A stretch of DNA of 64,000 nt from Gigaspora rosea (taxonomy: Eukaryota; Glomeromycota; Glomeromycetes; Diversisporales; Gigasporaceae): positions 119,506 to 183,505 of the forward strand of contig QKWP01000217.1 of NCBI GenBank assembly GCA_003550325.1. Reading direction: 5' to 3'. Positions within the stretch are counted from its first letter, which is position 1, and each line of letters starts with the position of its first letter. Below the pieces are notes generated by a model, which was not told the DNA's origin, did no database searches, and was given only the letters and a program-made list of their open reading frames with translations. The position numbers were made by a program, and so were the translations under genes. Positions 23,662 to 33,568 of the stretch are shown here, piece after piece.

Positions 23662-25704
23662 CAGACACGTACCAGATCACGCGATTTGCACGTACTGATG
23701 ATCACGTGACTATGACGTATGCAATTTATCGAAGTTGAATTTTTTAATAATATTTAGCCAAAATTTCTTCGCAACTATTTGATATAATTTCGTTAATTTT
23801 TTTTAAAATCAACTCTAGAATTAGTAAAATTAAATTAAAAAAAGTTTCATCGAATTCTATCAAGTAGTTGATGAGAAATTTTTTGTTCAAAATTTCTACA
23901 TATCTGAAGAAAATAGCTGCAGCAAAAGTTTTCTAAAATTTAAAATAAAAATTTCTTGACAATTATCTGATGGAATTCGATAGAATATTTTTTTAAATTA
24001 ATTCTATAAAATAATATAATTCATTTAAAAAATTTTTATCGAGTTTTGTTGAATAGTTGTTGAGAAAATTTCATTTAAAGTTTAGGAAAATTTATACCGT
24101 ATCTATTTTCTTAGGAGATGGCAGAAATTTCTCAATATTTGACCGAAAATTTCTCTACAACAACTCAACAAAATTCAATAAAAATTTTTTAAAAGAATTT
24201 TGCTATTTTATAAAATTGATTTAAAAAATTCCATTACAAGACAGTTGTCAAAAAAATTTCGTTTAAAGTTTAGAAAATTTCTGTCGCGGCTATTAGAATC
24301 CCAAACTTTGAAAGAAATTTTCACGCCAACTACTCAACTGAATTCAATGAAAATTTTTTCAAATGAATTCTACTAGTTAATAGAATTGATTTTAAAAAAT
24401 TCTATCGAAAGGGTGTAGCAACTTAGAGAAGTTGGTAAGTTGTCACCCCCAAGTGGCAGGTCTAGGATTCAAATCCTACTGACGACGCTTTGAAAAAATA
24501 GACCTGTGTTCCAGTAACTGTTTTCTGTTGATTGTTTGGGTACATTACCTGTAGTCCTTGGTTACTATCTCGAATAGAAGCCTTCAGGCAAAGTTGTGCC
24601 TCATGACACAGACAAATCCAAGAAACTGGAGAAACAGAAACCCATTTGGCAAGACCTGAGTAAAGAGGTAGCAAAGATTTTTGATGGTGCTACCAAAACT
24701 GGAATATCAGAAACTGGAGCTGAAGAACTGGACGATATGACCTTTGGAGGAGAGGGTCTACCAACCTGGCCGTCGGAGTTGTACCGGAGGAAAAGGACCT
24801 ATGTTATAGAAATAGGTACTAGGAGAGAAAAACCATGATGGCACCTAATGCTGGGTAGATCAACCCTCCCGGGTCAACTGGATTGGAAGTCTGGGAAACC
24901 GGGGAAGGACTGGTAGGAAAGTGATGGTAGGTACCGGGGTTGGAGCGAACCTTACAAGGGCAGAAGTAGGTATTAGTAAGAGGACAGGAGTAACCCTGTC
25001 TCACAAGTGTTGGCCTCGGCCATAGCGATAAGTACCGAAGTGTAGGTGAATACCTGATATGGAACAGGTACCACTCTACCAAGTCTTCCGTTGAGGATAA
25101 CAGAACCGGGAATACCAGGCTGGGTCCTAAGGCAATGGATAAGTATCCGGAACTTGCTGACTGACTTATGTAAAGGGCCTGTTCTGGTGATACAAGATGG
25201 GTTGGCAGGTGGAAAATGGATCAGAGAGTTTAAATAGGCAATTCCCATAGTTGGGTAGCAGATATGGCAGCTAGTGTGGAACCCTTGGGCAGACCACGTA
25301 AATTAGACACCAAAAGTGTACGTGTGGCTAGATGTATCCTCGTCTAGGATTAAAGGGTTTAAATAGGCAATTCCTGTAGTTGGGTTGCAGGTATGGTAGC
25401 TAGTGTGGAACCCTTGGGCGGACCACTTAAATTAGATACCAAAAGTGTACATGTGGCTAGATGTATCCTCATCTATGTAACAAATGCCAGTATTCCCCTG
25501 GAGGATACCGACAGCCCTAATATCTTGAATAAAATTCCTAAGTCCCAAGACGGGCACTTTAAAAAAAAAAAATTCTATCGAATTCATTTAGATAGTTGTC
25601 AAGAAAATTTGTAAAAAATTAAAAAATTCAATTTAGATAGTTAACGTACATTAAGAGTCATGTGATATCCAGTACGTGTAAAATCACGTGATCTGGTACG
25701 TGCC
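23662..25704. mobile_element. Mutator-type TIR element
   Basis: The left end CAGACACGTACCAGATCACG and the right end (reverse complement CGGGCACGTACCAGATCACG) stay similar for about 65 bp. Long inverted repeats with a 9-bp flank GCCTTTTGT (23653-23661; 26065-26073, the latter beyond the adjoining MITE) point to Mutator-like mobilisation. The interior is a set of quasi-palindromic AT-rich repeats built on 'gaattctatcgaatag...aaatttc', interrupted by the retroposon at 24410. No transposase. Confidence 0.7.
24410..25571 (+). mobile_element. tRNA-headed, poly(A)-tailed retroposon (SINE-like), best copy
   Basis: The element starts GGGTGTAGCAACTTAGAG. An A-box-like TAGAGAAGTTGGTAAG and a B-box-like GGATTCAAATCC lie within the first 75 bp, as in tRNA-derived SINEs. 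The body then runs for about 1 kb to an A-rich tail (25559-25571). A direct repeat ATTCTATCGAA flanks it (24399-24409; 25572-25582), the mark of target-primed insertion. Inside, about 120 bp is tandemly duplicated (25227-25345, 25348-25470). No long frame is convincing. At 1.16 kb it is far longer than usual SINEs. Transcription by RNA polymerase III is inferred from the boxes only. Confidence 0.75.
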
Positions 25705-25712
25705 CGTAATTT

Positions 25713-26042
25713 ACCCCAGTATTGGCATAAAAATTTTGACCCCATGTGATTATTGACCAATAAATGATAATAATTTAGTGTAACATAACATGATCAGGAA
25801 AAATTCAAAACAAACGTCTCGAACCGTTTCTTTTGTCAAAAAAGCTTATTTCTCTAAAGTTTGCATAAGAAACCACTTTTTTGAACTAACAAAAAGTTTT
25901 CCTTGAGCGATTTTACTATATAATATCCTAAACCCAAACCTTATCTGGGCACTCACCCTAACCCTAATCTAACATAAACGAACTTAAAAGAATTTTGGTA
26001 CTTATCACGTGGGGGCGAAATTTTTATGCCGATACTGGGTAA
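25713..26042. mobile_element. MITE with 40-bp inverted ends (TTACCCCAGTATTGGC)
   Basis: The ends TTACCCCAGTATTGGCATAA and (reverse complement) TTACCCAGTATCGGCATAAA stay similar for about 40 bp. The core contains 'gcataagaaaccactttt', 'ttccttgagcgattttacta' and CCCTAACCCTAA. These features are shared with 26420-26757, 54753-55098 and 57023-57349. It abuts the Mutator-type element's right end. Confidence 0.75.
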
Positions 26043-26419
26043 GATCGTGTCCGTAGACGGTCCGGCCTTTTGTAGCAGTTTACTAAGCCAATTGACACAT
26101 GCAATGGCACATAAGTGGAACGGGTAAGTAAATATAAATTTATGGTCCACTTTCCAATAGAGATTTTATTAGAAGAGAACCAGATAATAGTTGAAGTATG
26201 TACATATCTGGAAGTTAAAGCAACTGCAAATGTGTAAAATCTTGCAAGGAATCTTTTTCCTTAAGATACCAGAGCAGCCTTACTTGCGAGTTTTTGAGAT
26301 ATTGCAACTTTTTTAAAAAAAAAATCGTTTGTGATCCTTCGTACTCTGTGAAACGAACCAGCACGTGTCATTTTTAACACGTGCATTCTGTATGATTTGA
26401 CGTGCCATCACGTACAACG

Positions 26420-26757
26420 AACTTCCCCAGTAGCACCGACAGATTTCACTGATCTGCAATCTAGAACATTCGATTTACATAATAACGAGTTACGTTTTGA
26501 TGTAACGTAACACAAGCAGGAAGATCAAAACAAAACGATCGCTTTTTCAAAAATCGCTAATATCATGAAAATTTGCATAAGAAACCACTTTCTGCGCTCT
26601 AATAAAAAAATTTCCTTGAACAATTTTACTAAAGGAACCTTCTAACTCTAAGTTTAGCATAGACCCTAACCTTAACTTATACGAGTTCGAAGATTTTTTA
26701 GTGACAATGTTCTAGATTGCAGATCAGTGAAGATCCGTCGGTGCCACTGGGGTAGTG
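26420..26757. mobile_element. Mutator-type MITE with 10-bp duplication
   Basis: The inverted ends share CCCCAGTRGCACCGACRGAT and continue through GATCTGCAATCTAGAACATT, about 45 bp in all. A perfect 10-bp repeat ACGTACAACG flanks the element (26410-26419; 26758-26767). The related undisturbed site is readable in 16864-18554. The core carries 'gcataagaaaccactttc' and 'ttccttgaacaattttacta'. Confidence 0.9.
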
Positions 26758-26791
26758 ACGTACAACGTGCATATGCGTGCCACCGAATGCG

Positions 26792-27141
26792 GACTTAGGT
26801 AGCTCTCCCACAAAAAATTGTTCACCCAGCCAATCAAATTTTCAAAACAAACGTTTTTTATTTTCTAAGTAAAAAGTTGCGTATAAACCTAAAAAACGCG
26901 TTATATTTGGGGTTAGTGTGAGTATAACGCAGGGTTAGAATGCTCTATCAGTAAAATTTCACAAGGAACACTTTTAATTAGGCCGCAGAAGGTGGTTTCC
27001 TAATTAAAATTTAAAGCTATTTTTGTTTTTTTGTAATAAGGTGGTTTCGTTTCGAATTTTTTACGTTACACCTGATCCTGAAATTCGATTGGCCAATATT
27101 ACAGGGGGTGAACAATTTTTTGTGGGAGAGCTACGGACGTT
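26792..27141. mobile_element. Mutator-type MITE with 10-bp duplication
   Basis: The inverted ends share TAGCTCTCCCACAAAAAATT and continue GTTCACCC. They are preceded by GACTTAGG/AACGTCCG. ACCGAATGCG flanks both sides (26782-26791; 27142-27151). The core is the reverse orientation of its neighbour's, with GGTTAG and 'aaggtggtttc' words. It lies 24 bp from the previous MITE's duplication. Confidence 0.85.
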
Positions 27142-27311
27142 ACCGAATGCGTGCCATTCCGTGTGACGTGCCACCCCATTACCGTAGTATTCGTGTCATT
27201 TTTAATCGTGCCATTCCGTAAAACGTGCCTATACGTGCCACACGGTCCGTACCATCCCGTGCATATACACTGATTTCCAGTACCATACCCCGAACCACTT
27301 TTCTTATAGGG

Positions 27312-27828
27312 AAATCTCTATATTGAAAAGTTTTATGAACCAATTTGAGCAGAACATCAAGCAACCGAATACACAAAGAAGTAAAATACAGAAATAACCA
27401 TTATTGTGGCGAATTATAATATAATACTGGTTTAAACCCAAACACTCATCCAGTGCCTGTAGTCGACGAAAAACAAATTGCGGAATTAAGTCATGCTCTC
27501 GCAGAAAAAATAATTTGTTCAGGAAAATGTGTATGTGTTTTGCATAGTGTATACAAAAACATTTTAGCATAAACTTTTCTATTGATTGGAGATGCATACC
27601 GATCTTTAAAAACATGCCATTACTTAATTTACGAATGTTACATACGTAAATTGTAAATGACAGAACATACAACCGACTAAAACTAGTTGCTGAATTTTCA
27701 AATTAACATTATATAATTAGAGTCTTGTAATAAAAAATGGAGAACAATTAAAAATTTAATTTATAACAAAAATGATAATTGATATGGAAATGTAATTTCA
27801 CCGATAATAATATTATTTTTAACTTATG
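27312..27828. other. Spacer with weak coding-like traces
   Basis: The minus strand has a 122-codon open frame (27304-27672) that starts within the transposon boundary. The plus strand has a shorter but more protein-like frame (LNPNTHPVPVVDEKQIAELS, then HALAEKIICSGK, about 27430-27580). Neither is recognised. A host fragment truncated by the element at 27311 is possible. Confidence 0.25.
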
Positions 27829-28765
27829 CTATAACTTCTTTCGAGCATAAGCCCGTACTTGTGGATTAAAAGATTTTAAATTAATTAATTCTTCACCCAT
27901 TTTTTTAATCAAATCATCATATTCATCGTGAGAAACCTCCATCATACTCGCAAGCTTAGGTTTTAAAGTCATCATGGCAGTGGTATAATTTTCAGACGAC
28001 TAAATTATAAACATATCTTCAGCATTCTTATTAATTGATAAAGATTAAATTTAAAAATAAATATTATTAAATTTGTTACTTTACCAATTTACGCAATTCT
28101 TCAGCATTTTTTGCATCAAGTTTTTCCTTTTTCTCACAGTGAACATCATGAAGCTGTTTATGCTCCTCCAAATAATTTTGCAGTTTGTAACATACATCTG
28201 GGTCCAAGCCATGCTCACGAAACATAACTAATACTAATGAGTACATATAAAGTTAGGTTGCTATACTGCAATAAGGCATCTTGACGAACAAATTACTTTG
28301 ATCCTTACTTGCATCAGTAACCTTCGTAGTTGCAGGCCCCATAGTACTAGATTTAAAGTCAGCTTCTAACAGCTAAAAAAAAAAAAAAATTTAACTCATC
28401 TCTTATAAGTTTAAAGTATAAATAAAGTAGATAATGCAAACCTCTAAATAACCACCAGGTTTTAATACGCGAACAAATTCATTAATCACCGACGGCCATT
28501 TATTTTCAGGAATTCCAACATACAATGTTCGTTGAAATACGTAATCAAATGTGTTGTCATTAAATGGCAAACGCTCTAATATATTTCCTTTAATAATTTC
28601 AACATTACTAGGTTTAATATGAGATGATTGAATTGGTGCAATGTCAATTCCAATAAATTTTGCTTTCGGATAATCGGTTGCCATTTCGAATAACCAAGAA
28701 CCTGCACCTGTTCTAAAATATTTATTAATAAAGATAATAATATTATTATTATTATCATTATTAAT

Positions 28766-28798
<33 letters not shown>

Positions 28799-29069
28799 TC
28801 ACTTACCCAGCATCAAGAACCTTTGCACCTTCTTGTTTAAGAAGGTGATCAACTGGGGCGGAAAAGATACTTTGCCAGACATTTTTTAGTATGTAATGTT
28901 GTAAATGTAATCTATCAGCTTCTTCATTATCACTAGGCAAAAAATATGTCGAATTTTTTACGTTATGATATTTTCTACCATCTTCGAATTTTGAAGTGCC
29001 CTCATTCGATAAATTATCACTTGCTGAATTTACCCCGTTGGATTGATTTTTGCTAATTTTACTTCCCAT
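27829..29069 (-). CDS. SAM-dependent class I methyltransferase, five exons
   Basis: The gene is predicted to transfer a methyl group from S-adenosylmethionine to an unknown acceptor. Exons: 29069-28807, 28712-28442, 28372-28309, 28233-28085, 27999-27829. They join in frame to 305 codons with introns of 94, 69, 75 and 85 bp (donors GTAAGT, GTTTGC, GTAAGG, GTAAAG). Motif I VLDAGTGAG (residues 83-92) is completed only by splicing exon 1 to exon 2. GIDIAP (109-114) supplies the acidic ribose contact, FDYVFQR (143-149) is motif IV-like, and LKPGGYLE (171-178) is the usual motif VI. The C-terminal helical part holds YKLQNYLEEHKQLHD and ends in a basic YARKK. The protein starts MGSKISK, an N-myristoylation-type sequence (Gly2, Ser6, Lys7), followed by a Ser/Asn-rich tail of about 50 residues before the domain. 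Membrane tethering is inference. The start is the first Met and fits the motif. It is the only intact gene in the window. Confidence 0.9.
28735..28799. repeat. AAT/ATT microsatellite in methyltransferase intron 1
   Basis: A trinucleotide run of ATT/AAT, with one inversion in the middle, fills most of the 94-bp first intron. Its length may vary between isolates or nuclei. Confidence 0.9.
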
Positions 29070-29788
29070 TTGTTTTAATTATTATATTCTTTGTTTTTTT
29101 GCAAAAATTTTTTAATTTCCAATTTATTTGGTTCATTATGAGTATGAGTATTACATGTAGTACATAATATTTATATAATCGCGTACGTCCGCGAATTGAC
29201 GGGTAAATAATTTTCCCATTATTTGTGTAGTATTTATTTGTGCGAGTGATACAAATTCAAAAAGGGAAATTAGCCAATCGGAGAATGTAAAATTATACAC
29301 GTTTTGGGATTTGGGATTTTTTCCATGGACAAATGGGGGTTTCTAATTATAGTTAAACCAATAAGGTCAAATTGGACAAATCCCAATCCCAATCCCAAAT
29401 CCCAAATCCCAAATCCCAAATCCATTCCAGATCCCAAATGTCATCCCAAATACCAAATATCATCCCAAATCCCAAATTCTAGTCCAAAATCAAAATATAA
29501 ATTTATAATTAATTAAAATAAGTTTTACGCCTTTAAACTTTTTTGGTTCGCTCCACAATATTGGTATAATAATTCTACGCCAATGGCAATTTACAAGCAT
29601 GCATAAAAATAAGTTTTTAATCATGCCGGAGATTATTAACGCTCTTAAACAACTCTTGCTTCTGTTAGTTGATTACAAACTATTGTGAGCGTAAAAAGTC
29701 AGGAACAAATGCAAGTGCAAGTGCAAGAACAATTGCTCCACAATAGATAAAAAAAACATAATATTAATAAAAAAACAAGTATAAGATA
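29070..29788. other. Methyltransferase 5' flank; CCCAAAT repeats
   Basis: Upstream of the start codon the sequence is AT-rich, with a short GC-richer block (CGCGTACGTCCGCGAATTG, 29181-29199) that could hold promoter elements. Bases 29381-29490 are a degenerate CCCAAAT/CCCAATC array. Its open frame (NPKS-type repeats) is an artefact of the repeat. Confidence 0.5.
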
Positions 29789-29913
29789 TTGGTCATACGA
29801 TGAAAAATAACGGCATTTTTTTCATCGGTGTTAATGTCACGCCCATGTGCTGTACAGCACATGGGTGACATTAACTCCGATGAAAAAAATTTCCTGTTAT
29901 TTCGTATGACCAA
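29789..29913. mobile_element. 125-bp near-perfect foldback
   Basis: TTGGTCATACGATGAAAAAT and its mirror enclose a core with GCCCATGTGCTG/CAGCACATGGG meeting at a central TAC. The whole segment can form one long hairpin. It is probably a foldback MITE; no clear duplication is seen. A separate 10-bp-arm hairpin, GCGCAGCATGGATGCTGCGC, is at 30053-30072. Confidence 0.65.
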
Positions 29914-30315
29914 TTGTTTATATTATATTAGCATGTGAAATGTTTTGGTCGTGACATTTTGCATAAATGATGATGTCATTTTATGCAGAAATATCAAGGC
30001 AAAAAAATTTACATGATCATATCACATGAACAATAAATAGTGAATAAGATAGCTGCGCAGCATGGATGCTGCGCAGGACCAGTACGATCAGCAATGTTGT
30101 GAGAATATTCTGTTCAATTAACCTATCAAGATATACTTATATTTATCTGCATTGATAAATTTAGCATGAACAAAATGAACTTCGGCATTCTAGAACAATA
30201 GCTTACATTTACCACAAAGATTTTATTAAGTAAAATGCTCTGATTTTCTTATTTTCACAAATATTTCAATAGTGCTATTATGTTTTAAAAGAAAAAATAT
30301 AAGATATTTAATTAT

Positions 30316-30476
30316 TTAATATCTTGGGTCACTTGTATTAGTGGATTGATCCTTAACAATAATAACGGACATGGCTGATACTGATCGGCTGCTTACGCAG
30401 CTGATCAGTGTTAGTCATGTATTTCTGTTACTACTATCAAGGATCAATCCACTAATGCCCAATGACCTGAGATATC
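30316..30476. mobile_element. 160-bp foldback repeat
   Basis: The left arm (GTATTAGTGGATTGATCCTT, then CATGGCTGATACTGATC) is mirrored by CAGTGTTAGTCATG and AAGGATCAATCCACTAATGC on the right, around GGCTGCTTACGCAGCTG. No coding and no certain target duplication. Confidence 0.65.
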
Positions 30477-30499
30477 ATTATTATGAATTTCTTTGATAT

Positions 30500-32330
30500 C
30501 TGAGTTGTTAAGATTGAATTAGTTTAGCTTTTTGTGAAATCATCGCAATTGCAGGTTATTACAAAAAATTTCGCTACAAACATTACCGGTACTTGTTATT
30601 TCAGTGTGGGGTTCGTATTCATATTATTGTGATTACTATTATGAAAATTCTGTTATGGAACTTACTCTTCCAATGACACTCTGTTTTGGTTAAGGTTAAA
30701 TCAATTTGTATTTGAATTATTGGAGCTTCTATGTAATTTATTCTAAATTAGAATTAAAATTATTCTAATTTATATTGAGTTATTGTAAAAAAACTGAGAT
30801 AGAACTTACTATTGTAGTAACCACAGTATGTGGATGAGTTAGTTTGCATCGAATTATTGTGGTTTCTCTATAATTCAGTATTTCAGGTGAACTTAATTTT
30901 CAAATTCAAAATGTTTTGCACCAAAGAATTTTAGTTTTGCCCTATAAATCTGAAACCTCTGAACTAGTTTTGCCCTGCAAACTTGAGTTTCATCCAAAAC
31001 ATTAATATGATTAAGGGTGAGTTAGTCTACATTCACATTATTAAAAATTTTTTTATGAATTACTGTCAAAAAACTTACTCACTATTTTAGCAATCACATC
31101 AGGTAATTTATTTTAAGTTAGTTTGCATTACAATTATCAAATTATCAGAAAAAAATCTTAAAAAATTCTTCCTAAAAATTAATTAACTCGTGAACTATTA
31201 TCAGAATTATATTATTTTGGTGTTATTCAATTTGACTTATAAAGACAAACAAATGTTACAAAACATAAAAAATTCTGTTACAAACTTACTCAATATTTAG
31301 TATGTAGTTAAGGGTTGAGATGATTTGCAATAAAATTATCATGATTTTATTATGAATTACTGCAAAAAATTCTCTTACAGAATTTCTTGCTATTACAGTA
31401 TGTGGTTAAAGTTGAATTAATTTGTATCGACATAAGAGTAGAATTGTTAGCTCTGAGAAAGTTTTCCTTTAACCCAAAAATTTTTGTAATAAATCACTTA
31501 TTGAATTTACCTTCACCTATTGAGTATTTGTTATTTTAAGTAATGTTGCTAGTTTTGACTTCATAACCCAAATCTTGAATTCAATTTAGTATAACTCAGT
31601 TAAAGAAAGTAAGATCAAATTAATTATCTTTTATAAAATTATAAATCAATTAAACCTTTAATTACCAAGATTAATCATCCGCATCATCTAATTTCACCCT
31701 TGATTACATGATGATCATTAGTATTACATTAGAACCTTTCATCCTTTGTGACTAAAATAAAGAAGAAGAATTATATAAATGGAATGACATTTGAACTACT
31801 AACAGAAGAACTATTCACAAGAAATCCTAGAAATGCTTATCCTCATTTGACTATACTGCATCAAGACCCTAAAAGAATCTTGAGACTCAGACCAAATCAA
31901 CTACATCCTTTTTGCCTACCAATTAAAGGTTTAAGAGTCTTATACAATTAAAAGTATTGGTTTGATTCGATAGAGATGTGTTAGTAGTTTTTAGCCATAT
32001 ACCCAATACCCACTACTCTTACAAAACATGCATTATGTAATAATGAAAAAATGAATTAGTATGTATTAGAATTATTACAATTTCTATTGTGAATTACTAT
32101 AAAAATCCTGTTACAAACTTACTCAGCATATAATATATTTAAGGTTGAGTTTGCAACAAAATTATATTGCTTCTATCAAGAATTACTATAAAAAATTCTT
32201 ATACAAAACTTGCTCGTTATTCTAATAATCACAATATGTGGTTAGGGTTTAGTTAGTTCATATTGAAATTATTATAGCTTCTATTAATGATTTACTAATA
32301 TGTAACTCACTAACACATATTATTAAAATT
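30500..32330. repeat. Decayed tandem array, units of about 100-200 bp
   Basis: About eight to ten degenerate units share the order 'ttagtttgcat(c)gaaattatt', 'tctattatgaattactgta', 'aaaattctgttacaaacttactc' and 'cagtatgtggttagggttg'. Anchors are near 30665, 30825, 31010, 31100, 31300, 31397, 32130 and 32235. Bases 31440-32000 fit poorly. The 67-codon plus frame at 31748 has no other support. Confidence 0.6.
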
Positions 32331-32900
32331 GTCTGTGTCTCAATTTAATTTCAAAAGATACAAAGTGTGAATGATGAATGGAAGTTGATTTTTAAATTTC
32401 AAAATACAAAGTCTGTGTAACAAATAAAAGTTGATTTTTTAATAAATGATGACAACTGTATTATTAATTAGATTAATTACTAATTATGATGAAACTATTA
32501 TGACATTAACATGCAATAATTACAATTTAAATAGTGTTATTCTAATCATATTTTAAATTTTCACACGATCTGATTATGATTTTTGGATATAGTAAATCAA
32601 AAACAGCAAAGTGCCAAAAACATTTTATTGATATCAATAACTGAAAAACATCAAACATCAATTATTTAAGTCCTTATGAGGAATAGTTTCATATATCATA
32701 AATCACGCATGCATTAATTAACAATTAAACAGGCATAATTTTAAAAAAGTATCCTATACTATTAGTCAATTATAACATATAATATCATTTTTGATAAGAT
32801 ATTTCCAAACCATCATTCAATATATATTACATATGCACATGTTGTCATCCTGTATCATCTGAATTACCATAACCCCTGCCTGATTGAAAAATGAAAACCA
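32331..32900. repeat. Module resembling 3746-4500
   Basis: It starts GTGTCTCAATTTAATTTCAA-AAGATACAAAGTGTG and continues with 'gacattaacatgcaataattaca' and 'gattatgatttttggatatag', in the same order as the segment following the left satellite. It is strongly diverged. Confidence 0.4.
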
Positions 32901-33568
32901 TTACCCACACTAAAAAAGGATTCTTCAAAAATCAGCATAGTGGATATTAACTTTGATAATCATAAACCATCCTCCAACATTTCATTTTGCACATTCATGT
33001 GATCGTACTGGTATAATATTAAAACTAAAATATCAATGAGCAAGTTATGATCAAGAATGTCATCACTATATAAACTTTAACTACATAACATAATAATTTA
33101 TGGTAAATCATAAGAATTAACCAAATTCTGAGTCATGACATCGAGTATTGACACATATATTTATAATAAAGTTTTTAGCAAATATATTTATAATGATCAA
33201 TAAACTTTTTTTGAAAAAAAAGTATTGCTTAACAAATTTATATTTTTATTTATAATGAAAAAAATTTATTTTTTTACATAATTGTTATTTTTATATTATA
33301 TAAAAGGCTAAAAAAATTTTATTCTTACAGTACAAAAAAATAAAAATAATTAGTTACTTATAATATCTTATTTAAGATTTTTAGCAAATTGGCTAGAAGA
33401 TTTTTTAAGCTTGAAGTTTTTTTTTATTCTGTGAATATAAGGGCAATATGAAAATGTTTTGCATAGACATGTTTATCACAATAATTAGTAAGGAATTCCA
33501 CTCACTGTTCTGAATATCAGTTAATTGTTGCTTTTAGGAATTTCTGAATAATGATTCTGAGCTCTAAT
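32901..33568. other. AT-rich, nothing recognised
   Basis: No supported frame or repeat. Confidence 0.4.

Larger units (their letters stand above)
23476..27311. mobile_element. CCCTATAAG-family element, 3.8 kb nested composite
   Basis: The ends CCCTATAAGAAAAGTGGT and (reverse complement) CCCTATAAGAAAAGTGGT are flanked by AAA (23473-23475; 27312-27314). The backbone, read at 23476-23661, 26074-26419, 26768-26791 and 27152-27311, matches 16864-18554 closely. The rest is later insertions: a Mutator-type element holding a retroposon, then three MITEs. It ends about 0.5 kb from the methyltransferase gene's 3' end. Confidence 0.85.

Noticed and set aside
24411-24486. Functional tRNA gene
   Set aside because: A- and B-box-like words are present but no convincing cloverleaf or anticodon arm, and the sequence continues into a poly(A)-tailed body with target duplications.
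27304-27672. 122-codon minus frame as a host gene
   Set aside because: It starts across a transposon border, has no recognisable features, and the opposite strand looks at least as protein-like.
29304-29516. Frame rich in NPKS/NPN repeats
   Set aside because: It is the CCCAAAT tandem array read in one frame.
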